64,000 nt of DNA from NCBI RefSeq assembly GCF_003730275.1, contig NZ_QTTA01000020.1, positions 79,538-143,537 of the forward strand. Direction: 5' to 3'. Shown one piece after another: positions 44,197 to 53,535 of this stretch (position 1 is the first letter of the stretch; each line of letters starts with the position of its first letter). The position numbers and the translations under genes were made by a program. The notes under the pieces are model-generated. The model was not told the DNA's origin. It saw only the letters and a list, made by a program, of their open reading frames with translations, and made no database searches. Origin of the DNA: Brevundimonas halotolerans (GTDB taxonomy: Bacteria; Pseudomonadota; Alphaproteobacteria; Caulobacterales; Caulobacteraceae).

Positions 44197-44273
44197 GCAC
44201 CCGTAGCTCAGCTGGATAGAGCACCAGACTACGAATCTGGGGGTCGGGCGTTCGAATCGCTCCGGGTGCGCCA
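44197..44273 (+). tRNA. tRNA-Arg (anticodon ACG)
   Basis: This is a 77-base cloverleaf with encoded CCA. Acceptor GCACCCG pairs with CGGGTGC, the discriminator is G, the D-arm is GCTC/GAGC with a normal GG-containing loop, the anticodon arm is CCAGA-CTACGAA-TCTGG (ACG), and the T-loop is TTCGAAT. Unlike the tRNA-Lys in this window, all canonical positions are in place. Confidence 0.96.
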
Positions 44274-44330
44274 TTTTCCTTCAATCACTGTGTTGAACCG
44301 CTCCACGGTCCCGAGCTGGCTGGCGCGCGC

Positions 44331-45926
44331 CTAGGTCCCCGGCTGGATGTAGGGGATGCGGCCGAACCAGGCGCGTTCGGTGCCGCGGGGGTCGTTCTCC
44401 ATCCGGGGCGGCCGGTCCAGGATCAGGGTCTCGCGGCGCGCCAGCGAATACGGCGTCCAGTCCGGCAGGCCGGCGCCATTGGGATCGCCGGTCGCGGCAT
44501 AGCGGGCGACGAAGCCGCTCATCCGGTCGGCCATGTCCTGTGCCTGTGGCCCGATGACGCCCGATTCCTCGGCGGCCAGGGTGTCGAACACCAACGGAAT
44601 GTCCGATGTGTGAAAGGCCCCGCTCCGGCCATCCGGCAGGCGGGCGGGCCAGTCCAGCTGATAGACCCGGGCCGGGCTGCCCTGCCGCGCGCGTTCCTCG
44701 GCCTCGATCACCGCGGCGCGCCAGGACCGGCCAGCGGTGGTGGCCCGGATCAGCACCTCATCCGGCGACATCTGCGGATAGAGGTCGCGGTAAAAGGCGA
44801 TCACCTGTTCCGGCGCCACATCGATGCGCATCTGCGAGGGCGTCAGCCGCGCGGGCAGGCTGTCCCACGTCAGGTCGCGATTGGCCGGGTCATTGCCCAG
44901 AAACGCCAGCGTCTCCTCGCGGGTATTGCCGATGATCATCGGAATGTCGGCCGAGAGGGCAGGGGCATCGGGATAGAAGGGGTGGCGGGTCAGCACCCGG
45001 TCATCCAGCACCGGCCCGAAATAAAGACTGCCGCCCAGGATCGGATCCTCGGCCCGGGTCGCCTCGATAAGGCGCTCGACCGGCAGGGTGCGCAGCTGGC
45101 CGATCTGGCCGGGCGCGAGGCCCAGCGCGTCCAGCCAGACCTCCGCCCGGCGGGTGGCGTTCAGTGGGCCCGAGGCGGTGACCTGCTGGCCGCTCATGGT
45201 CATGACCCGGTGGAACAGGCCCCGCGCCTGCGGCATGGCCATCAGGGTGGCGATCTTGGCCCCGCCGCCGGACTGCCCGATCAGGGTCACGCGTGACGGG
45301 TCTCCGCCAAAGGCCGCGATACTGTCGCGCACCCATTCCAGCGCCAGCACCAGATCCAGCTGGCCCAGATTGCCGCTGTCTTCAAAGCCGGGGATGCCGT
45401 GGGCCTCCGCCAGACGCGCCAGATAGCCATATCCCAGCGCGTTCAGCCGGTGGTTCAGCGTCACCACCACCAGACCCTGCCGCCGCGCCAGCCGCGCGCC
45501 GCTCGTGAGGGGGCTGGAGCCAGAGCCGGTCGCATAGGCGCCGCCGTGGATATAGACGACGACCGGGCGCGGTTGCTCGACGCGGGCCGGCGTCCAGACA
45601 TTCAGGCGCAGGCAGTCCTCAGAGGTTGCCCCGGCCTCGGCCCGCTGGGGGGCAGAGGGGCCATAGGCGGTGGCCTCGAACGGTGTGGTCCAGGGCGCGG
45701 GCGGGACCGGCGGGGCGAACCGCCGGGGGCCGGTATCGGCGCCGTAGGGGATGCCGAGGAAGGCGCGTGCGCCGTCATCCACAAATCCTTGCACCGGGCC
45801 ATGGCGAGTTTGCGCGCGCGGAGGCCCCCGATCACGACCGATGGCCAAGCCGGGCAGCGAGGCGGCCAGTCCTGCGCCGATCAGCACCCCCCGACGCGAG
45901 GTCCAGGGTCCGCCCCGCTGTGCCAT
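44331..45926 (-). CDS. Tat-exported type-B carboxylesterase
   Basis: This is a 531-residue alpha/beta hydrolase. The N-terminus has a Tat-type leader (TSRRGVLIGAGLAASLPGLA). Carboxylesterase-B signatures are SEDCLRLNVWTP, VVYIHGGAYATGSGSS (oxyanion hole) and the nucleophile elbow LIGQSGGGAKIATLM; acid and His residues are expected in the FHTSDIPLVFDT region. The substrate is unknown. I took the ATG at 45926 because it starts right before the Tat motif; upstream codons encode an unconserved Pro/Arg stretch. Confidence 0.87.
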   Translation of the reverse strand: MAQRGGPWTSRRGVLIGAGLAASLPGLAIGRDRGPPRAQTRHGPVQGFVDDGARAFLGIPYGADTGPRRFAPPVPPAPWTTPFEATAYGPSAPQRAEAGATSEDCLRLNVWTPARVEQPRPVVVYIHGGAYATGSGSSPLTSGARLARRQGLVVVTLNHRLNALGYGYLARLAEAHGIPGFEDSGNLGQLDLVLALEWVRDSIAAFGGDPSRVTLIGQSGGGAKIATLMAMPQARGLFHRVMTMSGQQVTASGPLNATRRAEVWLDALGLAPGQIGQLRTLPVERLIEATRAEDPILGGSLYFGPVLDDRVLTRHPFYPDAPALSADIPMIIGNTREETLAFLGNDPANRDLTWDSLPARLTPSQMRIDVAPEQVIAFYRDLYPQMSPDEVLIRATTAGRSWRAAVIEAEERARQGSPARVYQLDWPARLPDGRSGAFHTSDIPLVFDTLAAEESGVIGPQAQDMADRMSGFVARYAATGDPNGAGLPDWTPYSLARRETLILDRPPRMENDPRGTERAWFGRIPYIQPGT

Positions 45927-46008
45927 GTTGTATCCCCCCACCGTCCGGAGACGGAGGCTGTCACGGCTACACGAGGGCATCAATACGGGGGCAGCAATCG
46001 ATCTGTCG

Positions 46009-46398
46009 TCAGTTACCCGCGCAGGCGGCCCGGTTTCCGCGTTCGCAGGCCGCGACCTGATCGCGCCAGCGGGCCTGGCGGGCTTCGGCTGCGGCCACCT
46101 CGGCGCGGTATTCGGCCATGCGGGTCTCATAGGCGGCCCGTTCGCGCGCGGCCTCGGCCTCGATTTCGGCAATCCGCGCCGCGCGTTCAGCGACGGCCGC
46201 TTCATAGGCGGCGCGGCCCTGGGCCTCGATGGCGTCGGCGCCCTCAAGCTGGGTCAGCACCCGGGCATTCAGACGTTGGGTTTCGTCATTGCCCGTATCC
46301 TGTTCGGCGACGGGGTCCTGCGCCGGCGGGCGAGCGGGGTCTTGCAGAACGGGGTTGCCCAGTATCAGGACGGCAGAAAGGGTCACAAGCGTAATCAT
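46009..46398 (-). CDS. Hypothetical exported coiled-coil protein
   Basis: This is a 129-residue protein with a short hydrophobic signal (MITLVTLSAVLILGNPV), a Pro/Gln stretch, and an Ala/Glu/Arg-rich single long helix (AAVAERAARIAEIEAEAARE, then MAEYRAEVAAAEARQARW). It ends with two cysteines (ACERGNRAAC). The family is not recognised. A GGAGG precedes the ATG at 46398. It sits on the same strand downstream of the histidine kinase gene, 70 bp away. Confidence 0.6.
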   Translation of the reverse strand: MITLVTLSAVLILGNPVLQDPARPPAQDPVAEQDTGNDETQRLNARVLTQLEGADAIEAQGRAAYEAAVAERAARIAEIEAEAARERAAYETRMAEYRAEVAAAEARQARWRDQVAACERGNRAACAGN

Positions 46399-46468
46399 AG
46401 GGTCCTCCGAAGGAACACTCATACGCCATCGGAAACGGTCAAGCCTGTGAAAGTTTCCTCATGGAGGC

Positions 46469-47953
46469 TCAGGCGTTCAGCACCAGTTCGAAAACCGTGC
46501 CCTGCGGTCCGGTCGACACCAGCCGCAGCGTCCCGCCCTGGGCCTCGGCCAGCTCACGCGAAATGGTCAGTCCCAGACCCGACCCCTCCCGCCCGGCGCC
46601 CGTGACAAAGGCCTGGAACAGCCGCTCCTCGACGCGCGGGGGGATGCCCGGGCCATTGTCTTCCAGCCGGATGTGGACACGGGTGCCCCGGGCTTCGGCG
46701 GCGACCTTCAGGCGCGGCGGGCGGGTACCGCTGACGGCCTCGGGCGTGTCGCTCAGGGCCTGGCGGGCATTCCGCATCAGATTGACGAGGATGCGGTGCA
46801 GCTGGTCCGGGTCGGCGGTCACGGCCAGCCGCGCGGGCAGGGCGCGGACCAGTTTGATGTCGCTGTGCTCCAGCCCGGCATCCTGGGCGGCGGCGGTGAC
46901 GGCGGGCCCCAGAGGCACGCGGCGCAGTTGCGGCTCGGGCTCTTCGGTCTTGCCATAGTCCAGCACATTACGGGTCAGGGCCGTGGCCCGGCCCAGCGCC
47001 CGCTCCAGCCGGGGCAAGGCGCGCGCCACCGCGGGGTCGGCGGAGTCGGCCATCCGGTCCGAGGCGATCTGGGCGGCGCTCAGCATGTTTCTGAGGTCGT
47101 GGTTGATCTTGGCCACCGCCTCGCCGAGTGCGGCCAGACGAGCGCGAGAGCGCAGGGCCAGCCGCACCTCGCCCTGCATGCGGGCCAGTTCGCGCTCGAC
47201 CTGACCGATCTCGTCACGGCGGTTGGAGGGGGTCTCGGGGTCGGACTCAGGATCGCCGGCAAAGCGCTCGATCGAGCGCGTCACCCGGTTCAGCGGCCGC
47301 AGCACCAGCACCGCCAGCGCCGCATACAGCATCAGACCCGCCAGTCCCGCGACCAGAACGGCAGTGATCAGGCTGTTGACCAGGGTGGCGCGCAGCTCCT
47401 GCTTCAGCGGCTCGGCGGGCGCGAGGATTTCCACATAGTCGCCCGAGCGATAGCGCGGCCGGGCCTGCACCCGGATCGAGCGGTCGGGGTGTCCGAACAG
47501 GGTGCGCCAGGGCTCGACCACCCGCGCCCAGGTGCCCCGTCCCCTCAGGTCGATGACATCGGGCGTGCGTGGCAGATTGGGTGCTTGCAGCAACAGGCGG
47601 CGCACCCCCTGATCGCCGACCACCACGGCCTGGACGCCGCCGATGGTCATCAACTGTTCGGCTACCTCATCATCGACCATACTGTAGGGCAGGGCCTCGA
47701 CGGCCGTGGAGGCCAGCTCGGCCGCCTGCAGCCGGTCGCGCAGCCAGCGCTCGTGAAAACTCGCGGCATTGGGTACGATGATCAGGGCGCCGACGGCGAA
47801 GGTGAATATCACGGTCAGCAGCAGCAGGCGGAAGGCAAGCCCCGAGATGACCCGGGGCTCCGGTCGTGCCGCGACAGGCGCATCGGCGCGCGCCTTCAGG
47901 GCCGTCAGGGGCTTCACCGCCCAGCGATAGACCCGGTCCGCGGTCGCCGTCAT
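46469..47953 (-). CDS. Membrane sensor histidine kinase
   Basis: This is a 494-residue kinase. One transmembrane helix (LLLLTVIFTFAVGALIIV) begins near residue 42, a periplasmic sensor of ~150 residues follows, and a second helix (LVAGLAGLMLYAALAVLVL) leads into a HAMP-like linker. The H-box is KINHDLRNMLSAAQIASDR. The ATPase has NLMRNARQAL (N), DNGPGIPP (G1) and GSGLGLTIS (G2). No response regulator is adjacent, so it is an orphan here. Its ATG overlaps the TVP38-gene stop (ATGA), coupling the two. Confidence 0.88.
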   Translation of the reverse strand: MTATADRVYRWAVKPLTALKARADAPVAARPEPRVISGLAFRLLLLTVIFTFAVGALIIVPNAASFHERWLRDRLQAAELASTAVEALPYSMVDDEVAEQLMTIGGVQAVVVGDQGVRRLLLQAPNLPRTPDVIDLRGRGTWARVVEPWRTLFGHPDRSIRVQARPRYRSGDYVEILAPAEPLKQELRATLVNSLITAVLVAGLAGLMLYAALAVLVLRPLNRVTRSIERFAGDPESDPETPSNRRDEIGQVERELARMQGEVRLALRSRARLAALGEAVAKINHDLRNMLSAAQIASDRMADSADPAVARALPRLERALGRATALTRNVLDYGKTEEPEPQLRRVPLGPAVTAAAQDAGLEHSDIKLVRALPARLAVTADPDQLHRILVNLMRNARQALSDTPEAVSGTRPPRLKVAAEARGTRVHIRLEDNGPGIPPRVEERLFQAFVTGAGREGSGLGLTISRELAEAQGGTLRLVSTGPQGTVFELVLNA

Positions 47954-48786
47954 GCCATCCTCTTCTGGCGACGCTTGTACCACGCCTGACCGCCCTTGAT
48001 CATCAGCGGCAGGAGGATCGACAGAAAGGCCACCCCCATCAGAGGCCAGAAGAATTTCGAGACCAGCATGTTCAGGTCCGGCTGAACCCCCTGCTGCAAC
48101 AGGTCGCCCAGCCCCGATCCAATCCAGGTGTAGATGTAGGTCGAGGGCAACAGGCCCAGAAAGGTCGCAGCGATATAGGGGCGCAGCGGGGCGGCGACCA
48201 TGCCGGCCGTGGCATTGATCAGCACGAACGGCACACTGGGGATCAGGCGCAGGGTCAACAGGGTGACAAAGGCATTGCGGTCGATGCCGGTGGCGATCTT
48301 GTGCATCATGCCTGCATCCGCCTCGAATTTGGCGCGCAGCCAGGTGCCGATGGCGCTGCGATACAACATATATATGGCGATCGAGCCCAGCGTCGCTCCG
48401 GTCGCCTGGGCCAGCGCCCCGACCAGCGGTCCGAACATCATGCCCCCCAGCAGCGTCAGGAACACCGGGCCCGGAATGGTGCTGGCGGTGGCCAGGGCAT
48501 AGACGGCGATGAAGATGATCAGCGCCAGCAGGAATTGCTCGGCGGCAAAGGCCTGAAGATTCAGCCCGTGCTCGCGCAGCATCTCCATCGACAGATACTT
48601 GTTCCAGCCCATGGCAAAGGCCAGAATGACCAGCGCCGCCAGCGCCAGGATGGGCGACAGGCGCAGGGCCCAGTCGCGAGCCGAGCGGGGTGTGTGACTG
48701 CTCACCGCCGCCTCGGCCACCGGTGGAAGGGCGGAATCCATCCCCGGCACGGCCTCGGGATCAGCAGGAATTCGGGGCTCAGTCAT
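47950..48786 (-). CDS. TVP38/TMEM64 (DedA-like) membrane protein
   Basis: This is a 278-residue membrane protein of the SNARE-associated/VTT domain family. A cytoplasmic start comes before helix 1 ([19 protein letters not shown]). The VTT core has [20 protein letters not shown], then [18 protein letters not shown], and [20 protein letters not shown]. Family members may act as lipid scramblases or transporters. The start is the ATG at 48786; it is divergent from rpmH and translationally coupled to the histidine kinase. Confidence 0.86.
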   Translation of the reverse strand: MTEPRIPADPEAVPGMDSALPPVAEAAVSSHTPRSARDWALRLSPILALAALVILAFAMGWNKYLSMEMLREHGLNLQAFAAEQFLLALIIFIAVYALATASTIPGPVFLTLLGGMMFGPLVGALAQATGATLGSIAIYMLYRSAIGTWLRAKFEADAGMMHKIATGIDRNAFVTLLTLRLIPSVPFVLINATAGMVAAPLRPYIAATFLGLLPSTYIYTWIGSGLGDLLQQGVQPDLNMLVSKFFWPLMGVAFLSILLPLMIKGGQAWYKRRQKRMA

Positions 48787-48830
48787 GGCTCCACGGTCTC
48801 TTTCTGGGGCCCGGTAGCACGCCGACGGCG

Positions 48831-48859
48831 TTGACACCCGCGCCCCGGGGTCTTATACG
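48831..48859 (+). promoter_or_regulatory. Strong sigma-70-type promoter of rpmH
   Basis: TTGACA (48831-48836) is followed by a 17-base spacer and TATACG (48854-48859). This is a near-consensus housekeeping promoter and is unusually clear for this GC-rich window. Transcription would begin near 48866, leaving a leader of ~58 bases before rpmH. Confidence 0.75.
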
Positions 48860-48923
48860 CCCGCCCTCCTGCGGTGGACGCCATCAAGTCTGCCGCGTCA
48901 CTGCTAGATATATGGAGCCGACC

Positions 48924-49058
48924 GTGAAGCGGACCTATCAGCCGTCGCGACTCGTACGCAAGCGCCGTCACGGTTTCCGTTCGCGGATGGCCACGAAGAA
49001 CGGTCAGAAGATCGTTCAGCGCCGTCGCGCCAAGGGCCGTAAGCGCCTGACCGCCTGA
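48924..49058 (+). CDS. rpmH: 50S ribosomal protein L34
   Basis: This is a 44-residue, highly basic L34 ([20 protein letters not shown], then [19 protein letters not shown], ending KRLTA). The start is GTG at 48924, with GGAG seven bases upstream, giving the exact family length. An in-frame ATG at 48912 would add four residues and would have no Shine-Dalgarno. It heads the rpmH-rnpA-yidC-yihA block. Confidence 0.97.
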   Translation: MKRTYQPSRLVRKRRHGFRSRMATKNGQKIVQRRRAKGRKRLTA

Positions 49059-49095
49059 TGCGTCGGGTCTCTCCGTCCGGAGAGACCATGTGGCC

Positions 49096-49485
49096 ATGAC
49101 CCGCATTGAACGCCTTACTTCGCGGCCCCAGTTTCTGGCGGCCGCGAAAGGCATGTCTGAAGCCCGGGGCGGTGTCGTGGTCCAGAGACGCGACCGGGGC
49201 GACGGCGACCCGCTGATCGGTGTGGGCTTTACGGCGACGCGCAAGGTCGGCGGGGCCGTGATCCGCAACCGCGCGAAACGCCGTCTGCGCGAGGCGGCGC
49301 GCCTTTTGATCCCCGAACTGGGACGGCCTGGATCCGACTATGTGCTGATTGCGCGCATGGGCACGGTGGACCGTGCATGGCCACGTTTGCTTGACGATGT
49401 GAAATGGGCCCTTACAAGGCTCGCGACCCCGCGCCCGCCGCGGCCGGATGCGCCCGTCGGGCCTTCGGCCTCGCCTGCGCCCTGA
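49096..49485 (+). CDS. rnpA: Ribonuclease P protein component
   Basis: This 129-residue protein subunit of RNase P matures the 5' ends of tRNAs. The family signature is GFTATRKVGGAVIRNRAKRR followed by LREAARLL (the RNR motif binds the RNA). It has an N-terminal ITRIERL-like start and a Pro-rich C-terminal tail. The ATG at 49096 is chosen; a GTG two codons upstream (49090) is equally possible given GGAGAG near 49080. Confidence 0.94.
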   Translation: MTRIERLTSRPQFLAAAKGMSEARGGVVVQRRDRGDGDPLIGVGFTATRKVGGAVIRNRAKRRLREAARLLIPELGRPGSDYVLIARMGTVDRAWPRLLDDVKWALTRLATPRPPRPDAPVGPSASPAP

Positions 49486-49519
49486 ATTCTCCGCCAGACC
49501 AGGCCAGGACTGCCGATCC

Positions 49520-51337
49520 ATGAACCTCGACAACAATCGGAACACGATCATCTTCATCGTGGTCACGGTGATTTTCCTGTTCGCCTATCAGGCCTTTGTG
49601 CTCCAGCCCCAGGCGGATCAGCGCAAGGCGGCTCTCGATGCCCAGCGCGAAACCGTGGCAGAGCAGAGCCAGCCGGGCGTCGCCCTGCCGACCGACTCCG
49701 GCGACATCCCGGCCAACCCGCCCGTCTTCATCACCGACCGCCAGGCGGCCCTTGCCGGCGCCAGCCGCGTGGCCATCGAGACCGATACGCTGAAGGGCTC
49801 CCTGTCGCTGGAAGGCGGCAAGATCGATGACCTGTTCCTGCTGGGCTATGACCAGACGCTGGGCTCGGACCAGCCGGTCGAGCTGTTCCGGCCGCAGGGC
49901 ATGGAATATGCCTATTTCGCCCAGTTCGGCTGGTTGGGCACCAACGTCGCCGGCGGCGTTCCCGGGCTGAACACGCCCTGGCGGCTGACGTCGGGCGAAA
50001 CCCTGACGCCCGCCACGCCCGTTACCCTGACCTGGGACAATGGTCAGGGCCTGCGCTTTACCCGCGTCATCTCGATCGATGAGCAATATCTGTTCACCAT
50101 TACCGACACGGTCGCCAACTTCAGCGCCCAGCCGATCACGCTGGCGCCGTATGGCTCGGTCCAACGCCAGGGCGTGCCGCCGACGCTGGGCCGCGAAATG
50201 ATCTCGCACGAGGGCGCTATCGGCACCTTTGGTGAGAACGGCGGCTATTCGACCGAGCAGCACAAATACAAGGACTGGGCCAAGAAGCCTCCGATCCGCA
50301 AGGAATCGACCGGCGGCTGGCTGGGCATCACCGACAAATTCTGGCTGGCCGCGCTGATCCCGGATCAGGGCGAGTCCATCGAGGCCGAGTTCCGCACCCG
50401 CGAGCAGGGCAATGTCACGTCCATGCAGGCCAATATGCTGGGCGAGGCCGTGACCATCCAGGCGGGCCGTCAGATCACCGAGACCCGCCACCTGTTCGCC
50501 GGCGCCAAGCGCAACGAAATCCTCAAGAGCTATGAGGAGCAGCTGGACCTGCCGCGCTTCATCTATGCGATCGACTGGGGCTTCCTGTTCTTCCTGACCC
50601 GCCCGATCTTCCTGATCGTCGACTTCTTCTATGGCGTGCTGGGCAATTTCGGACTGGCCATCCTGGCCCTGACCGTGGTCGTCAAGCTGGTCATGTTCCC
50701 GCTGGCCAACAAGGCCTATGAGAGCATGTCCAAGATGCGCAAGCTCCAGCCCAAGATGGAGGAGATCAAGAAGAAGCACGAAGGCGACGTGCAGAAGCAG
50801 CAGCAGGAAACCATGGCGCTGTATCAGCGCGAGAAGATCAATCCGCTGGCGGGCTGTATCCCGATCCTGATCCAGATCCCGGTCTTCTATGCCCTCTATA
50901 AGGTGCTGTTCGTCACCATCGAGATGCGCCACGCGCCCTTCTTCGGCTGGCTGCAGGACCTGTCGGCACGCGATCCGTCCAACATCTGGAACCTGTTCGG
51001 CCTGATCCCGTGGGATCCGGGCAGCCTGCCCCTGCTGGGGGGTCTGCTGGTGGGCACGCTGGGCCTCGGCATCCTGCCGATCTTCTACGGCCTGACCATG
51101 TGGCTGCAGATGGCCATGAACCCGCCGCCGCCCGACCCGATGCAGCGCAAGATCTTTGCCTTCCTGCCGTTCGTCTTCACCTTCATCATGGCGCCGTTCG
51201 CGGCCGGCCTGCTGGTCTACTGGGCGTGGAACAACATCCTGTCGATCCTGCAGCAGTACATCATCATGCACCGCTTCAAGGCCGAGAACCCGATCGACAG
51301 CTTCATCGACCGCTACTTCAAGAAGAAGGCCGCGTGA
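49520..51337 (+). CDS. yidC: Membrane protein insertase YidC
   Basis: This 605-residue insertase integrates and folds inner-membrane proteins with or without SecYEG. The N-terminal helix ([20 protein letters not shown]) is followed by a large periplasmic beta domain, residues ~35-350. The conserved C-terminal 60KD_IMP core starts near [20 protein letters not shown] and includes [20 protein letters not shown] and [20 protein letters not shown]. It ends with [19 protein letters not shown]. Its stop overlaps the start of yihA. Confidence 0.97.
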   Translation: MNLDNNRNTIIFIVVTVIFLFAYQAFVLQPQADQRKAALDAQRETVAEQSQPGVALPTDSGDIPANPPVFITDRQAALAGASRVAIETDTLKGSLSLEGGKIDDLFLLGYDQTLGSDQPVELFRPQGMEYAYFAQFGWLGTNVAGGVPGLNTPWRLTSGETLTPATPVTLTWDNGQGLRFTRVISIDEQYLFTITDTVANFSAQPITLAPYGSVQRQGVPPTLGREMISHEGAIGTFGENGGYSTEQHKYKDWAKKPPIRKESTGGWLGITDKFWLAALIPDQGESIEAEFRTREQGNVTSMQANMLGEAVTIQAGRQITETRHLFAGAKRNEILKSYEEQLDLPRFIYAIDWGFLFFLTRPIFLIVDFFYGVLGNFGLAILALTVVVKLVMFPLANKAYESMSKMRKLQPKMEEIKKKHEGDVQKQQQETMALYQREKINPLAGCIPILIQIPVFYALYKVLFVTIEMRHAPFFGWLQDLSARDPSNIWNLFGLIPWDPGSLPLLGGLLVGTLGLGILPIFYGLTMWLQMAMNPPPPDPMQRKIFAFLPFVFTFIMAPFAAGLLVYWAWNNILSILQQYIIMHRFKAENPIDSFIDRYFKKKAA

Positions 51338-51975
51338 CCGACTTCACCGAGGAAGAGCTGGAGACCGCGCGGGTGCTGTTCGCGCGGCCCGCCACCTTCA
51401 TCATGGGCTGCGCCAGGATCGAGCAGCTGCCGCCGCCCGACTGGCCCGAGATCGCCTTCGCCGGTCGCTCCAACGTCGGCAAGTCCAGCCTGATCAATGC
51501 CCTGGTGGGCATGAAGGGTTTGGCCCGCGCCTCGAACGAGCCGGGCCGCACGCGCGAGGTCAATTTCTTCGAGCTGGACGGGCGCATGCGTCTGGTCGAC
51601 CTGCCGGGCTATGGCTGGGCCAAGGCGTCCAAGGGCGAGGTCAAGCGGTTCCAGAACCTGGGCCGGGATTACCTGCGCGGCCGGGTGACGCTGAAGCGGG
51701 TCTATCTGCTGATCGATGCACGCCACGGGCTGAAGGCGGTCGATACCGAGGCGCTCGACGCCCTGGATCTGGCCGCCGTCAGCTATCAGATCGTGCTGAC
51801 CAAGGCCGACAAGCTGAAGTCGGGCGAGGGCGAAAAGCGGGTCGCCGAAACGCTGAAGGCCATCGCCAAACGCCCGGCCGCCTATCCGCACGTGGCCCTG
51901 ACCTCATCGGAAAAGGGCACCGGCATGGCGGAGCTGCGCGCCTTCGCCATGACCGCTGCCGAGGTTACGCCTTAA
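51334..51975 (+). CDS. yihA: Ribosome biogenesis GTP-binding protein YsxC/EngB
   Basis: This is a 213-residue TRAFAC GTPase needed for 50S subunit assembly. G1 is [16 protein letters not shown]2 is the [11 protein letters not shown] switch, G3 is [13 protein letters not shown]4 is LTKADKLK and G5 is TSSEKGTG. The start is GTG, overlapping the yidC stop by four bases (GTGA), and the protein matches the family's length. Its 3' end overlaps the convergent hypothetical gene by 11 bases. Confidence 0.95.
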   Translation: MTDFTEEELETARVLFARPATFIMGCARIEQLPPPDWPEIAFAGRSNVGKSSLINALVGMKGLARASNEPGRTREVNFFELDGRMRLVDLPGYGWAKASKGEVKRFQNLGRDYLRGRVTLKRVYLLIDARHGLKAVDTEALDALDLAAVSYQIVLTKADKLKSGEGEKRVAETLKAIAKRPAAYPHVALTSSEKGTGMAELRAFAMTAAEVTP

Positions 51976-52372
51976 GCGGCCCGGCGGGCAGCGACAGGGC
52001 CAGATCGATCAGCGCGACCAGCGTCCCCTCAGCCCCCTCCAGCGCCGTCTCCAGCCGCGTACAGGCCACCAGAACCCTAGCTGCCTCGCGCACCGCTGCT
52101 GCCTCATGCGTCTCGCCCAGCCGATCGCGCTCCAGAAAGCGCCAGCCACTGTCCGGCGCATGGGCCCGGATCAGGTCCCAGCGGGCCCCCGCATCCAGAT
52201 CATCGGCCAGCCGCGTCCAGCGTTTGGCCTTGGGCCCCTTGCGGTAAAAACCGGCCTTTGTCGGCAGGTCATGGGCCCGATAGACCGCCAGAGCCGACGC
52301 CCTCAGCGCCGCCAGCCGCGCGGTCGGGGAACGGTCAGTCAAGGTTGAGAGCGCTGGTGACCGAGACGTCAT
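51965..52372 (-). CDS. Hypothetical protein downstream of the export lipoprotein gene
   Basis: This is a 135-residue soluble protein, Ala/Arg/Leu rich, with no signal peptide. [20 protein letters not shown] and [20 protein letters not shown] are the most distinctive segments. I do not recognise the family. The ATG at 52372 makes it overlap the upstream gene by 38 bases; an in-frame TTG at 52342 ([10 protein letters not shown]) would cut the overlap to eight. It is the last gene of the polysaccharide-export run. Confidence 0.5.
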   Translation of the reverse strand: MTSRSPALSTLTDRSPTARLAALRASALAVYRAHDLPTKAGFYRKGPKAKRWTRLADDLDAGARWDLIRAHAPDSGWRFLERDRLGETHEAAAVREAARVLVACTRLETALEGAEGTLVALIDLALSLPAGPLKA

Positions 52373-53477
52373 AGACCACCCGCGTCACGCTCTGGACCAG
52401 TTCGAAGAACTCGCGCAGCTCGGTCGATCCCGCGCGCGGCACAAACACCAGATCATCCGGCCGGATCTCGAAATCCGAGGCGACGAACATCCCGTAAGGT
52501 CCCGACAGATCGAGCCGATAGACCACCGGCACCCCGCGCGGGCTGGGCGGCTGGCTCAGACCCAGGGCGCGAGCCACCGCCGGGCTTTCAAAGCGGAACA
52601 CCAGCACCGACCGGGCATCGGCGGTATTCGGGTTCGGACCGCCGGCGCGGGCCAGCGCCGCCGCCAGCGTCAGCGATCCGGGGCCCATCTCGGCCTGCGA
52701 CACCGCCCCCAGCGCGCCCATGACGCTGTAGCGACGCGGCCGGTATTCCAGGCTGACCCGGTCGCCCGGTGCCAGCCGCACATTCTGGTCGAAACGGGTG
52801 GTGACGGCGCTATAGGGCGCGCGCCAGGTGGTCTGGCCGCGGCTGACCAGCACCTCGATCTCCTCGGGGCTGCGCGACGGCCCGCCGCTGGCGGCGATGA
52901 CATCCAGCAGCCGGTCGCGGCTGACCGACAGGGGCACCCGGCCCGGTGTGCGCACCTCGCCCAGCACCGTCACCCCGGTAGAGGGGGCTTCAGCGCGCGC
53001 GACTGTGACCTGCGGATTGCCGACCCGCCCGATCAGGGCCCGGCGCACGGCGGACCCGGCCTCGGCGACGGTCAGGCCCTCGACCGCGACGATTCCGGCA
53101 AAGGGAATCTGGATGGTGCCGCTGTCGGCGACCACGGCCATGGGCAGGGTCTGGCTGGCGCCTTGCACCGTACCGCCGCCGCCGCGGGCGCCGAACAGGG
53201 CTCCGCTGGGCTCATAGATTGAGACCGACAGCGTATCGCCGACCCCGATCCGGTCGAGCGGCGCCGTGCTCTCGGCCCCGGCCAGCGACGCGGTCGCGTC
53301 CACCGGGACGGCTCTCAGCATCTGGCTGACGCCGGCGTCCAGCTCGACCACGGCATAGCTCTGGTCGCCCGCATGGCCGTTGACATCACGCGCCGACGGC
53401 CCCTCGACCGGCAGGGTGGAGCATCCGGCCAGCGCCAGGGCGGACAACAGGGCAGGGAGGGCAAGACGTCGGGCCAT
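52335..53477 (-). CDS. Polysaccharide export outer-membrane lipoprotein (Wza/OPX family)
   Basis: This is a 380-residue lipoprotein (signal ending LALAGC). The Poly_export domain begins near DRIGVGDTLSVSIYEPSGAL with GTIQIPFAGIVAVEGLTVAE. SLBB-type domains follow (VTVLGEVRTPGRVPLS, MGALGAVSQAEMGPGSLTLA), and DDLVFVPRAGSTELREFFEL comes near the end. It likely forms the outer-membrane exit for capsule or exopolysaccharide. Two glycosyltransferases and KpsF lie immediately upstream on the same strand. No inner-membrane chain-length kinase or flippase is in the window. Confidence 0.88.
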   Translation of the reverse strand: MARRLALPALLSALALAGCSTLPVEGPSARDVNGHAGDQSYAVVELDAGVSQMLRAVPVDATASLAGAESTAPLDRIGVGDTLSVSIYEPSGALFGARGGGGTVQGASQTLPMAVVADSGTIQIPFAGIVAVEGLTVAEAGSAVRRALIGRVGNPQVTVARAEAPSTGVTVLGEVRTPGRVPLSVSRDRLLDVIAASGGPSRSPEEIEVLVSRGQTTWRAPYSAVTTRFDQNVRLAPGDRVSLEYRPRRYSVMGALGAVSQAEMGPGSLTLAAALARAGGPNPNTADARSVLVFRFESPAVARALGLSQPPSPRGVPVVYRLDLSGPYGMFVASDFEIRPDDLVFVPRAGSTELREFFELVQSVTRVVYDVSVTSALNLD

Positions 53478-53535
53478 GCGTCTGACTTACCGGCGTTTCA
53501 AAGGGTGCGCCAGTCGCGCCTGACCGGCTGCGCGG

